Shown: positions 26,416 through 35,686, counted from the first letter of the stretch. The stretch: 64,000 bases of DNA from Clostridioides difficile CD160 (GCF_000449425.2 NZ_AVHW01000099.1:62001-126000); one strand, 5' to 3'. The notes: a model not told the origin generated them from the letters alone. Program-made: numbers and translations.

Positions 26416-26725
26416 CTACAAATATAACTTCTATATTCTCTTTTACTAGATTTTCTACCCAAATCTCGTCTAACACAAAATTCTTTATTTTATTTACAAC
26501 AATTGCTTTATCTAAATCTTTTTTCAAGTTTTTTACTAAGACCATTGCTTCAACTGACTTATTCAATCTTTCAACATACAGAGAATTCACTTTAATTAAT
26601 ATAACCCTTAATTCACACACATATAACTCTTCACTACCTAAAGTGATTTCATCATCATATTTATACACACTAAATTCATATACATTTTCATAAGGTGTTA
26701 TATTTTCTATTCCTACATAGTCCAT
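26408..26725 (-). CDS. Hypothetical 105-aa protein
   Basis: I do not recognise this protein. It is acidic to neutral, with alternating beta-like segments (VYEFSVYKYDDEITLG, LYVCELRVILIKV) and a helical C-terminal half. No signal peptide or membrane segment is seen. A GAGGA ribosome site precedes the ATG. It lies four bases after the 131-aa gene, so both are probably co-transcribed from upstream of 27095 and stop at the hairpin at 26388-26415. Confidence 0.75.
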   Translation of the reverse strand: MDYVGIENITPYENVYEFSVYKYDDEITLGSEELYVCELRVILIKVNSLYVERLNKSVEAMVLVKNLKKDLDKAIVVNKIKNFVLDEIWVENLVKENIEVIFVES

Positions 26726-26729
26726 TTAT

Positions 26730-27095
26730 TTATCCTCTTTTAGTTATAAGACCTCTTATAACTTTCATGTTATTAAATACCTTTTCTAAGAAGTTTTCTG
26801 CTTCTTCATTATCTAAAAGATTTATTTCAAGGTTTTCATTTTCTATAATACCTTTAGATTTACAGTATTCTTTTGCTATTTCTATTAGTTCATTTTTTTT
26901 ATCCATAGATAAATCGAACTCTTTATAGTCTATTATTATATATTGTTTGGTATCAGGTGATACACCATTATTATATCCTATTTCTATATGATAAATAACC
27001 GCATATATTTCTTCTCCATTGTACACAGGTACTGCTGGATTAGATTTTATAAAGTTCGTTGACACAGCAATTGCATTTCCTAAACTAAGACTCAT
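26730..27095 (-). CDS. Hypothetical 121-aa protein
   Basis: I do not recognise this protein. It begins MSLSLGNAIAVST, has a beta-rich middle (EEIYAVIYHIEIGY, KQYIIIDYKEFDLS) and an amphipathic helical C-terminus. It appears cytosolic. The frame opens at 27125, but ATG 27095 lies eight bases behind GAGGT and is the better start. It is paired with the 105-aa gene; the spacing suggests a two-gene unit of unknown function. Confidence 0.75.
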   Translation of the reverse strand: MSLSLGNAIAVSTNFIKSNPAVPVYNGEEIYAVIYHIEIGYNNGVSPDTKQYIIIDYKEFDLSMDKKNELIEIAKEYCKSKGIIENENLEINLLDNEEAENFLEKVFNNMKVIRGLITKRG

Positions 27096-27175
27096 TATTA
27101 ATACCTCTTTCTCAACATTATACATATATTATACTATATATTCTTTATCTATGACTTAAAGCTTTTCATAATTAA

Positions 27176-28213
27176 TTAAGATATTTTTAAATCTTTGTAT
27201 CTTTTTCCTAACGTACTGGAACTTATATCGTATTTTTTTGATATTTGTACTTGAGTTATAGGTTGTCCTGCTTCTTTCTTAACATAATATTCAACAGCAG
27301 CTGCCCAACCATTTTCAGCTCCTTTTATATTTTCATGTTTTTTCTTATACTCATTCCAAAACTCTATACAGGCATCTATATTTTCTTTTTCTACATTTTC
27401 TTTAAGAGTATCTAAAACTTTGCACTCTACTTCAGCTAATTCATTTTCTGAATTAACTTTTGTTTTCTTCTTATCTCTTTCTCTCTTTAAGTATTCAGCT
27501 ATACTTGGGTCTAAAAGCTGTTGTATATACTTGTATAGTATATGTGTATGATAGATTAAGAAAGTCTTCATATCTTTGTATAAGTCTTGATATTGATTAA
27601 ATAAATTCATAACATCTTTTAAAATTATGTCTTTAACTTCATTTGATATACTTATAGTTACATCTATCAGTATGTTAGTTCCTTCAATATCAATAATTCT
27701 AGCTATCATACAACTTCCGCTTTTAAAACTTCTTAGAAGTTTTACATCTTCTGTGTAAAGTTCATTCCCACTTAGACAATCTTTTAATACTATTTTTCCA
27801 GAAGAAACTTCTTTTACTTCATAAATACTTACATATGATTCAAACAAACTTTTTAATATTGATACTTCCGATTGGCTTAAGTTTGCACCATTTTCTTCAA
27901 GAAACCCAACAGTCATGACCTTTTTATTTTCCATTATGTGGTCTTGTATTAAATAAGTATTAAAAAATCTTTCAAATTTTTCATTTACACTATCATTTTG
28001 CATTATATAAAACATTTCTTTAGCTTTTTCACATTCGTCTTTGAATCTGTCCTGTCTTGAATAATCATATAACTTTGAATATAAATCTGTATATTGTTTT
28101 TGTGAAAGTTCAGTTTTTCTGCATGCTCTTTCTGAAACAATATCTTTATTTAAACAACATTTCTTGTATTTTTTGCCACTTCCACAAGGGCATAGCTCAT
28201 TTCTCCCTAACAA
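27176..28213 (-). CDS. SEC-C motif protein with C-terminal HTH-like segment
   Basis: A zinc-binding SEC-C motif, CPCGSGKKYKKCC, sits at the extreme N-terminus (residues 5-19 or so). A long helical middle of no known fold follows (about 30-290). The C-terminus, with ITQVQISKKYDISSSTLGKRY, looks like a psq/sigma-type helix-turn-helix. SEC-C motifs bind zinc and partner proteins such as SecB in SecA, but stand-alone members are uncharacterised. The frame opens at GTG 28225, but a TTG at 28213 is better spaced from GGGAGTGG; the product is about 345 aa. Single-gene unit. Confidence 0.78.
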   Translation of the reverse strand: MLGRNELCPCGSGKKYKKCCLNKDIVSERACRKTELSQKQYTDLYSKLYDYSRQDRFKDECEKAKEMFYIMQNDSVNEKFERFFNTYLIQDHIMENKKVMTVGFLEENGANLSQSEVSILKSLFESYVSIYEVKEVSSGKIVLKDCLSGNELYTEDVKLLRSFKSGSCMIARIIDIEGTNILIDVTISISNEVKDIILKDVMNLFNQYQDLYKDMKTFLIYHTHILYKYIQQLLDPSIAEYLKRERDKKKTKVNSENELAEVECKVLDTLKENVEKENIDACIEFWNEYKKKHENIKGAENGWAAAVEYYVKKEAGQPITQVQISKKYDISSSTLGKRYKDLKIS

Positions 28214-28465
28214 TATGACTTCCACTCCCTTATTATTAAATTAAAGTACAATTTGTTATTATACCATTTTTTTATTAATCAATCTATAGTATAAGTAAAT
28301 ATTCTCTTAAATTTACTTATATTTTGGTATAATATATTAACTTTAATTAGGATTTCGATAAAATCACTAACAATCCCTCTTGTAGAAATGAATTATCGTA
28401 AAACTAATTCCTCTATAAAATTTTATTAATTGATAATAGTTTTTTACTTTATCTATTCTTTTTTG

Positions 28466-29050
28466 TTATGTGACTCTAATTGTCATTTTACATTCAACAA
28501 TATTGTCTTTTCCTTGTTTATCTCCATTAGAAATATTTTGGACGTCTAAATTACTAGTTTTTAATTTGTTAATTTCTACTTTTTCAAGTTTATTACTTAA
28601 CTTCAAAGTCTTCATTAAACCTTCAAGTTTCAATACATTTTCAAGTTCACCATTGACTTTTATTTCTAAATTAACTTGTTTTTTATTGTTATTATCCAAA
28701 CCACTCTCTTGATTAATATATTCTATGTTCACTATGTCTCTCAGTTCATTTTCTACTAATAATACCATATCTTTATTTGTTTTTTTATCTAAAAATGAAT
28801 TATTAAAATTACTTTTCAATTCTTCATTTTCATTTAATTCAACATTTTCTATATATTTATCATCTTTATAATTATTGTCCTTTATTTGATAATTATCTTG
28901 CTTATTTATTTTATTTATTAAATTTTGTTTTTCTTTCTTCAAACTAGTTAAGTTTTTTTCTAGTGGACTTAATATTATATTAGTTGCTAATATAATAATT
29001 AATATGAACAATATTTTAAGTAGATTTTTTTCTCTATTATTTAATCTCAA
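28466..29050 (-). CDS. pilO: PilO-like type IV pilus assembly protein
   Basis: This is the last gene of the pilus operon. The protein has a short basic N-terminus, one transmembrane helix (about 10-30), a coiled coil (residues 30-55, with KNLTSLKKEKQNLINKINKQ), and a small C-terminal domain of alternating strands. This is the PilO/GspM-like layout. The sequence itself is poorly conserved, so the call rests on topology and order after pilM and pilN. The start appears to be TTG (29048-29050) six bases behind GGGTGA. Length 194 aa. It would form the inner-membrane alignment complex with PilM and PilN. Confidence 0.68.
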   Translation of the reverse strand: MRLNNREKNLLKILFILIIILATNIILSPLEKNLTSLKKEKQNLINKINKQDNYQIKDNNYKDDKYIENVELNENEELKSNFNNSFLDKKTNKDMVLLVENELRDIVNIEYINQESGLDNNNKKQVNLEIKVNGELENVLKLEGLMKTLKLSNKLEKVEINKLKTSNLDVQNISNGDKQGKDNIVECKMTIRVT

Positions 29051-29064
29051 AAATAATCACCCAT

Positions 29065-29508
29065 CTAACTTTTTATTTTAAATTTGTAATATTCTCCATC
29101 TCTTACAATGCTATCTATATGATAATATTTTATGTACTTTATTTTTCTTAGATTATTTAAAACATCTAAATCATTACATACTCCTTCCACTTCCAGTTTA
29201 TTTTTATCTATGGATATTCTAGTAATATTATTTATTCCAACTGTCTCATATATTTTTTTTATTTCATTAAATTTTATTTTAGAGAATTGCTCTCTATTCT
29301 CTTCAGTCATTGGTATAGCCTGTTTTGATTCTTTTATTGACGTATTTTGACTTATGTAATTTTTAAGTTCGCTTATAGAGTTTAAATATATAAACGATTT
29401 GAATATAACACACATTAAAATTAAGACTATTATTAGTTTATATACTTTATTATATGGCTTAGTTTCTTTTAATCCATTGAGAAAATTTATAGTTTTACAA
29501 GGCTTCAT
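29065..29508 (-). CDS. pilN: PilN-like type IV pilus assembly protein
   Basis: The protein begins MKPCKTINFLNGLKE, resembling the INLLP-type N-terminal motif by which PilN binds PilM. One transmembrane helix (about 24-43) and a short coiled coil follow, with a C-terminal ferredoxin-like domain. Length 147 aa is on the short side for the family. The ATG abuts the pilM stop with no gap, implying coupled translation. The call depends on position, topology and the N-terminal motif. Confidence 0.7.
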   Translation of the reverse strand: MKPCKTINFLNGLKETKPYNKVYKLIIVLILMCVIFKSFIYLNSISELKNYISQNTSIKESKQAIPMTEENREQFSKIKFNEIKKIYETVGINNITRISIDKNKLEVEGVCNDLDVLNNLRKIKYIKYYHIDSIVRDGEYYKFKIKS

Positions 29509-30372
29509 TTAAATAATCATTCCTATACTACTTATATAATTTATACTGCTACCTTCTAAACCTTTATCATAATTATTTTCTACTGTTACTTTATCTTTTA
29601 ATTTCAATGGACTTATTTCAATATACCTATCTGTATCTTTAAAGTATTCTTCAACAAAATAATTTTCTATTCCATAGTAATAAATGCACTTAAAACTACT
29701 TAATAGCTTCTTTACTGATTCATAAGATTTTATTTCTTTTGATAGTAAGTATGTTTCTTCTATTTTTTTATCTCTTGTTAGATTTATAATAAACTGATTT
29801 TTTTTACACTCTATAAATACTCCTTCTTCTAAAAAATCTTCTATCAAGTCTAAGTTTATGAGTTTTTGTAGTATATCAAAATTTATATTTATAGCCTTTG
29901 GGTTTAAGTTTAGATTTTCTGAAATGCTCTTAATTAATTTAATAATACTTTTTGGAAAAAGAATCACTTGTATATTCAATTTATCATGGCTAGAATTTAT
30001 AACTTTGTATTTTATTGAATAGTTATTTATATTTATCGGAATGTATTGTGTTATTTCAAATTCAATCATATTTAATATGTCTCTTTTTTTCTTAGTATCT
30101 ATAACTTCAATATTCCTAATAACTATATCTTGAATTTGAATATTAAAGTATACATTTTTATATGATATTTTTGATTTAGCTATCTCCTCTTTTACAAGTC
30201 TAACTACATCTTCTATGTATCTAATCCTCACAACCTCATTACTATCATTTTTTATATTAAAGTTAATCTCTTTTGTAACTGACTTATCTATAAAAATTTT
30301 TTTATGATTTTTTCTTAAAAATACAATCCTTATATAATCATCGTTTATCTCTAAATTTAAAATTTTTTTAAT
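29509..30372 (-). CDS. pilM: PilM-like type IV pilus assembly protein, apparent AUU start
   Basis: This is an actin-like cytoplasmic protein that recruits PilN/PilO at the inner membrane. A conventional start is the GTG at 30231 (240 aa), but the frame stays open upstream and the extra 47 codons begin IKKILNLEINDDYIRIVFLR, which looks like the usual PilM opening (xxLxLEIxDxxIKxV). That extension begins at ATT 30370-30372, six bases after a very strong AAGGAGAGG site; no ATG, GTG or TTG is available there. I therefore propose an AUU start and 287 aa. Domain 1 of the actin fold would be incomplete without the extension. Downstream text includes EFEITQYIPININNY, a PilM-typical segment. Confidence 0.7.
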   Translation of the reverse strand: MKKILNLEINDDYIRIVFLRKNHKKIFIDKSVTKEINFNIKNDSNEVVRIRYIEDVVRLVKEEIAKSKISYKNVYFNIQIQDIVIRNIEVIDTKKKRDILNMIEFEITQYIPININNYSIKYKVINSSHDKLNIQVILFPKSIIKLIKSISENLNLNPKAININFDILQKLINLDLIEDFLEEGVFIECKKNQFIINLTRDKKIEETYLLSKEIKSYESVKKLLSSFKCIYYYGIENYFVEEYFKDTDRYIEISPLKLKDKVTVENNYDKGLEGSSINYISSIGMII

Positions 30373-30422
30373 TATAATCCTCTCCTTTAATTAAACTCTA
30401 AAATATATAGATATAAATAATA

Positions 30423-30773
30423 CTACTTTGGATAGAATTGTTTAGAATTTATATTTACACTTATATCTGTACCACTATCATTTATAACAAGTTCAAATTT
30501 ACCTGATGTACTTTGAGGAACTGGAACAGTATTTAAATATCCTTTTTCCTTTAAAGACTCTACACTTAGAGATTCTGCTATATTTTCATCATCATTAATA
30601 GCCATACTAGCTGCGGTTACTATGTTTGCAGCATTTGTATAATCTGCATTTAGCTTAGCACTTTCTTGAACCTTGCTGTATTTAACTAATGCTATACTAG
30701 ATATAACACCTAAAATTGTTACTACTACAATCATTTCAACGAGTGTAAATCCTTTTCGTTTTTTATTTATCAA
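30423..30773 (-). CDS. Type IV pilin
   Basis: This is a prepilin with a short basic leader ending in Gly. Cleavage is expected at KRKG/FTLVEM, leaving Phe1 and the invariant Glu5. The hydrophobic N-terminal helix (about 20 residues) forms the fibre core, followed by a small globular head; 116 aa is short for a pilin. The start is a TTG (30771-30773) nine bases behind GGAGAG. It is the only pilin gene in this operon. It could be a major subunit of a thin fibre or a minor pilin; prepilin peptidase is not encoded in the window. Confidence 0.9.
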   Translation of the reverse strand: MINKKRKGFTLVEMIVVVTILGVISSIALVKYSKVQESAKLNADYTNAANIVTAASMAINDDENIAESLSVESLKEKGYLNTVPVPQSTSGKFELVINDSGTDISVNINSKQFYPK

Positions 30774-30825
30774 TTAAATATTCTCTCCTTTTAAAAGTTT
30801 TCTCTAATAAAATTTATTTTTTATC

Positions 30826-31911
30826 CTAAAAACTAGTAACTGCATCGAACATTGGAATAACCATCGCCAAAATAAAAATTCCAATAATTAATCCCATAAA
30901 AATAATTAAAATAGGTTCTATAAATTTCATTATTTGTTCTATTTTATTATTTAATTCACTTTCATAAAATTTATTTATTACATCTAAACTTTTATCTAAT
31001 TTTCCACTTTCTTCTCCTGTGTTTGCCATTGAAATAAATAATTTAGGAAAAATATTTGCTAGATTTAAGGACTTACCTATACCATTTCCCTTTTTTATAT
31101 AATTATTAGAAATCTTTAGTCTTTCACAAATAAATTCATTATCTACAACACTTGCTGACATTTCTATAGCTTCCACAATTTGTATTCCACTACTAATTAA
31201 GATAGACAATGCTCTAGAAAATCTAGTTGTAGCTACCAACTGATTAATTCTTCTTATAAAAGGCACCTTAAATTTCAGAGAATTAATCAATCTTTTTATT
31301 TTATCATTTGTTATAAAAAAGTAAATAGTTACTATTAAAAATAATATAAAACTGAGCATCAGAAAACCTAGATTATTTGTAACTATTGTAGATATTACTA
31401 TTAAGGCTCTAGTTATTAAAGGTGGTTCAATTCCATTGCTTGTAAAAACCACCTGAAAATTAGGTATTACAAATACTAATATAAATATCATTGATACGAT
31501 AGATAATATTATAAGTATTATTGGATAGATTGAAATATTTATTATTTTCATTTTTAATTTGTGTTCTTTATCATAATAATTAGATAAATCATTCATTATT
31601 ACATCTAGGTTTCCACTAGTTTCTCCTGCTCTTATCATGCTTATAAAAAATTTAGAAAATGTACCTGTTATCTGAAATGATTCTGCTATTGAGTTACCTT
31701 TTTGGATGTGATTTGATACTATGTTAAGCAAATTTTTTACCTTTTTACTAGACTGCCCCTCAATGACTTCAAATATCTTCGTAATCTCACATCCAGATTC
31801 TAGTAATATACCTATCTCTTTGCAAATTACTCTAACTTCTTTATCACTAATTCTATTTAATACTAAATAAAGCTTTTCTAAATTATAAAATATACTTTTA
31901 GATAATCTCAT
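30826..31911 (-). CDS. pilC: Type IV pilus inner-membrane platform protein
   Basis: This is a T2SF-family protein with two repeated cytoplasmic helical domains, each followed by membrane helices. The repeats show FISMIRAGETSGNLDVIM near 90 and FISMANTGEESGKLDKSL near 293, the diagnostic paired motif. Total length 361 aa is a little shorter than usual (about 400). It would couple the PilB motor to fibre assembly. ATG start behind AAGGA. It follows pilB after a 170-bp AT-rich gap, which might hold an internal promoter. Confidence 0.92.
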   Translation of the reverse strand: MRLSKSIFYNLEKLYLVLNRISDKEVRVICKEIGILLESGCEITKIFEVIEGQSSKKVKNLLNIVSNHIQKGNSIAESFQITGTFSKFFISMIRAGETSGNLDVIMNDLSNYYDKEHKLKMKIINISIYPIILIILSIVSMIFILVFVIPNFQVVFTSNGIEPPLITRALIVISTIVTNNLGFLMLSFILFLIVTIYFFITNDKIKRLINSLKFKVPFIRRINQLVATTRFSRALSILISSGIQIVEAIEMSASVVDNEFICERLKISNNYIKKGNGIGKSLNLANIFPKLFISMANTGEESGKLDKSLDVINKFYESELNNKIEQIMKFIEPILIIFMGLIIGIFILAMVIPMFDAVTSF

Positions 31912-32082
31912 GTACTATAATTCCTTCCAAATTATATTAATTATAATTAAATAAACTTAATATTTTCTAATTTAATACATTTAACTTTTTCTCACTTAAG
32001 TATAATTTATACTCAAATACTTTAATTAAAGTAGATTAAATGAAGTCTAACTATTTAAATGAAAGTTAACTATACAATTAAA

Positions 32083-33462
32083 TTAAATCATTTCATTTAC
32101 TACTAAACATTCTTCTAATGTAGTAATTTTCTCATTTATTAATCTTTTACAACTATCTTCAAATGTTATCATTCCATTTTTTTGTGCAACATCTTTTATA
32201 GTACTAGAATCATCCATATTTCTTATACATGTCTTTATATCATCATTGACTTCTAATATTTCATAAATTGCCGTCCTTCCAAAATACCCTTTGTCATTAC
32301 ATCTCTCACAACCTACAGCTACTTTAGTATTTACATCTCCACTAAAATTATCTTTTATCATAATCTCATGACTGCAATGATTACAAACTTTTCTAACCAA
32401 TTTTTGAGAGATAACACCTATAAGAGATGCATTCAAAAGATATGGTGGTATTTGCATTTCTAATAACCTAGCTATAGAAGACACTGCATCATTAGTGTGT
32501 AAAGTACTTATAACTAAATGACCTGTTATAGCTGCTCTTACTGCTATTTTAGCTGTTTCTGCATCTCTTATTTCTCCAACCATTATTATATCTGGGTCTT
32601 GTCTTAATATCGCTCTAAGACCCACATCAAAACTTAATCCTACTTTTGAATTCACTTGAATCTGACTTATACCATCCATCTTATACTCTACTGGATTTTC
32701 TATGGTCATTATATTTTTCTTTATGCCTTTTAAATCATTTAATAAGGAATATACTGTTGTAGTTTTTCCGCTACCTGTAGGGCCTGTAACTAATAATATC
32801 CCTGCTCTTTTATTTATTATATTATTTATAGATTTTATTGCTTCGTCTGAAAATCCAAGTTCTATCTTATCTTTTAAGAAAGTATCTCTATTAAGTATTC
32901 TTAAAACAATTTTTTCACCATAGACAGTTGGTATTGATGAAACCCTAATATCAATTAAGTTCCCACCTAACTTTACATCCACTCTACCATCTTGAGGAAG
33001 TCTTTTTTCCGTTATATCCATTGAGGCCTTTAATTTTACGACAGTAGATAATGATGGATATATATCAATTAAAAACTTTGATACTTCCTTTAGTTCTCCA
33101 TCTACCCTCATTCTCACTATTAAATGCTCTTTAAATGGTTCTATATGTATATCACTTGCATTTTCTTTCATAGCCTTTTCTAAAAGATTTTCAAATAGTT
33201 TTTTTGCATAATCCTCATCAAGTTCAAAGTTATTGTAATATTTATCAATTTTCTCACTTATAAGTTCTTTTTTCTCTTTTTTCAATATAATTTCTTTCCC
33301 TGTAGCTAATCTTAAATCCTGTAGAGCGTATATATCTTCATCTTCTATTTCTACTACTAAATTATCATCTTGAAATTCTACTGGAAATACATTATATTTT
33401 TTTGCAAGTTTTTCTGGTATTAACATTGGCAAACTGCTTTCCTCTAATATAATCTTAATCAC
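32083..33462 (-). CDS. pilB: Type IV pilus assembly ATPase
   Basis: This hexameric motor ATPase powers pilin insertion. Walker A is [10 protein letters not shown] near residue 225, the Asp box is DIRVSSIPTVYGEK, the His box includes GHLVISTLHTNDA, and Walker B is DPDIIMVGEIRD. A C-terminal zinc site is formed by CNHC and CERC (about 390-415). The N-terminal domain is shortened, total 459 aa versus about 560, so the regulatory MshEN/c-di-GMP-binding module is probably missing. The start GTG lies inside the last codons of the DUF881 gene (4-base-type overlap with its TAA), implying translational coupling. Confidence 0.94.
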   Translation of the reverse strand: MIKIILEESSLPMLIPEKLAKKYNVFPVEFQDDNLVVEIEDEDIYALQDLRLATGKEIILKKEKKELISEKIDKYYNNFELDEDYAKKLFENLLEKAMKENASDIHIEPFKEHLIVRMRVDGELKEVSKFLIDIYPSLSTVVKLKASMDITEKRLPQDGRVDVKLGGNLIDIRVSSIPTVYGEKIVLRILNRDTFLKDKIELGFSDEAIKSINNIINKRAGILLVTGPTGSGKTTTVYSLLNDLKGIKKNIMTIENPVEYKMDGISQIQVNSKVGLSFDVGLRAILRQDPDIIMVGEIRDAETAKIAVRAAITGHLVISTLHTNDAVSSIARLLEMQIPPYLLNASLIGVISQKLVRKVCNHCSHEIMIKDNFSGDVNTKVAVGCERCNDKGYFGRTAIYEILEVNDDIKTCIRNMDDSSTIKDVAQKNGMITFEDSCKRLINEKITTLEECLVVNEMI

Positions 33463-34135
33463 CCTTTATATACTTTAATTTATTAGGTATATTCATTTTT
33501 TTCATAGAGATATTTTCTTCAGCTTTTATACTTACTTTCATTGGATAAGTAGTTTGTATACTATCTAGATATTTACTGCCTTTATCTACATAATTAGATA
33601 GTTTATCTTTATCCCCAATGCATTTTATTTCATAAGGTTGTGCTACAGGAACTCCATTTATATTTATGTGGCTTCCTGCAAGTACAACTTCTGAATACTG
33701 ATTGATTCTTTGACCATTTATTTCTATGTATTTTCCTCCATTTACTTTTAATTCATTTATGACTTTTACAAGTATTTTATTATAGTCTATACTATTGGCT
33801 ATATTCCCTGTTTTTTCATCTATAGCGTCTATACTTAATATTATTCCGCTACCTTTCACATCTGAATATGATAGGCTATCTCTAAGAGTTTCTATTTCTG
33901 AGATTTTTTCAGAATTTTTTTGATTTTTTTTCATTGAATTAATTGCTTCATCTAATTTATCTTTTTCTTTTGTTAATTCCTTTATAGACTTTCTTGTCAA
34001 TTTTATTTCTTTTCTTATTGACTTATCTTTACTTGTATAAACTGTTTGTTCATTACTATAATCTCTAAATATGGTTCCAACAAGTATACCTAAAATAGTA
34101 CTTGATAGTATTATAAACACATATTGTTTTTTCAT
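33455..34135 (-). CDS. DUF881-family protein leading the pilus operon
   Basis: The protein has one N-terminal transmembrane helix (about 5-23), a coiled coil (residues 40-75) and a C-terminal DUF881 domain. The family core appears as GSGIILSIDA, VINELKVNGGKYIEINGQRI and a later EIKCIGD. DUF881 proteins often sit near division genes and have a fold like PilN/PilO periplasmic domains, so this one may be an accessory of the inner-membrane pilus complex; that is inference. ATG start behind AAGGAG; its stop overlaps the pilB start. Confidence 0.82.
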   Translation of the reverse strand: MKKQYVFIILSSTILGILVGTIFRDYSNEQTVYTSKDKSIRKEIKLTRKSIKELTKEKDKLDEAINSMKKNQKNSEKISEIETLRDSLSYSDVKGSGIILSIDAIDEKTGNIANSIDYNKILVKVINELKVNGGKYIEINGQRINQYSEVVLAGSHININGVPVAQPYEIKCIGDKDKLSNYVDKGSKYLDSIQTTYPMKVSIKAEENISMKKMNIPNKLKYIKGD

Positions 34136-34515
34136 ACTGTATTGCTCCTTACAAATTTATTTTTATATGATAAGTTTATTTAATTAACCATTTAACATTT
34201 ACATATGTTTATTATATCAAAGTTATATATTAAAATTCATCTTTAGTATATAATATCATACATTGAACTCCTATCACTAAATTACTAATACCAAGTATAT
34301 ATCCCTAAATCTTATTTACAAAATACGAGAACTTTCAATAAACATTTTTTTGTATTATTATAAAAGCATAACTTTGAAAAGGATATTCCATTATCACACG
34401 TTAACTCAAACTAAAGATATTATAGCTAAGTAAGATATTTTTTGTAAAATTATTTCTAGAATATTAATTTTTTATATAAAAATCTCTATTAATTAATAAT
34501 TATTTCTTAATTGTA
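34136..34515. other. Upstream region of the pilus operon
   Basis: About 380 bp, AT-rich and gene-free, holding the pilus operon promoter on the minus strand. I looked for a c-di-GMP riboswitch, which precedes the main C. difficile pilus operon, and saw none of its conserved blocks. Confidence 0.5.
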
Positions 34516-34558
34516 TCAAAAACGGCAAACTGGCATAGCTTCAAAGCTACGCCAGTTT
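34516..34558 (-). terminator. Terminator of the tandem P-loop ATPase gene
   Basis: A strong, nearly perfect hairpin, AAACTGGC-TAGC with GCTA-GCCAGTTT, leads into GCCGTTTTTG on the minus strand. Confidence 0.82.
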
Positions 34559-34606
34559 ACTAAAAATCATATTTTATAATTAATATCTAATTTAATATAT
34601 ATGTTC

Positions 34607-35686
34607 TTATACATTTTTCTCATATTTTAAAATTCTTTTAACTAGTTTGTCTCTTAACTTTCCAACTTCATCGAATCTCATGTTAGGAATATAGTAACTT
34701 TCTATAATATCATGCTTAGACTTAGCTCTCTTAAGATTTAACACTGCCCAACAAATTAAATCATCCAAAACTTTTTCATCAAATTTAATGTCTTCTTCAT
34801 ATTTAAGTAATTTTTCCCTATTTAAAAATTGATTTAAATTAATTGTCTCCTCTTCTTTAAAAGTTGTGCTTATAGTTATACCTATATCTAAGTCAGTTAA
34901 TAATACAGTCTCAATTTTCTCAGGAATAAGTGGATAATGATAAACTTCTACATTTAAACCTTTTTCAATAGCTTTTTTATACACTTTATTTAATAATGTA
35001 GTTTTCCCAGTTCCTATTTCTCCATCTAAATAATACACCTTATTTACATCTTTTAAAATGTTTTCTGTATAATCTAAACATCCTACAGGAGTTATGGCTG
35101 AACCAAATAAATGTTTTGCTTTTTTTAAATTACCTGTGCTCTCAACTCTATCAAACAATTTTTTAATAAGTTCTTCTGTAACTAGATTCACTTTACCATA
35201 ATCCATACAGTCAGAATACTTTTCCTCTATATCTCTAAAGATTGGTTCTGATGCTTTTAAAAACTTAAATGCTCTTTTAAATGCATTACTAATATCTTTA
35301 TCGTATCCTGATATTTCTTGTCTGTTTTTTTCTAACTCTTCTGTATTCCAGTAATCACCTAAATTAATTATCTCGTCCAAAGCTCCTGGTAGCTTTGGGT
35401 CCATAGTGTGCGGAGCAGTTGCATCCATAAGTACCACGCCTAATTCCTTTATAACCACACCGTCCAATGAACTTGGGTCAGAAGGACAGTTATATAATTC
35501 GATATCATATCCTCTATTTAAAAATTCTTTATAAATTTTTTTCATAAGTGAGGATTTTCCTACTCCAGGTCCACCTTTTAAACAAAAAACTCTTTTTACA
35601 TTTTCAGGAATTATATATTCAAAAAAAGAATATGAGCCTTGTGATGTGTTCCCACCTGGAAATGCCTTCTTTACCTTTCCTTCCAT
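34607..35686 (-). CDS. Tandem P-loop ATPase (PRK06851-like)
   Basis: The protein contains two ATPase halves, each with a Walker A motif: GGPGVGKSS near residue 38 and GEIGTGKTT near 222. The repeated context CLKGGPGVGKSSLMKKIY and YLDGEIGTGKTTLLNKVY shows an internal duplication. It is about 359 aa, matching the PRK06851 family of clostridia and bacilli, whose function is not known to me. It appears cytosolic and single-gene, with ATG start behind GAGG. No partner is evident in the neighbourhood. Confidence 0.8.
   Translation of the reverse strand: MEGKVKKAFPGGNTSQGSYSFFEYIIPENVKRVFCLKGGPGVGKSSLMKKIYKEFLNRGYDIELYNCPSDPSSLDGVVIKELGVVLMDATAPHTMDPKLPGALDEIINLGDYWNTEELEKNRQEISGYDKDISNAFKRAFKFLKASEPIFRDIEEKYSDCMDYGKVNLVTEELIKKLFDRVESTGNLKKAKHLFGSAITPVGCLDYTENILKDVNKVYYLDGEIGTGKTTLLNKVYKKAIEKGLNVEVYHYPLIPEKIETVLLTDLDIGITISTTFKEEETINLNQFLNREKLLKYEEDIKFDEKVLDDLICWAVLNLKRAKSKHDIIESYYIPNMRFDEVGKLRDKLVKRILKYEKNV

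Noticed and set aside
29509-30231. PilM starting at GTG 30231
   Set aside because: It has no good ribosome site and would lack the first strands of the fold; the upstream frame and strong site fit better.
34136-34515. A c-di-GMP riboswitch before the second pilus operon
   Set aside because: I looked for the conserved blocks because the main pilus operon has one, and none is visible.
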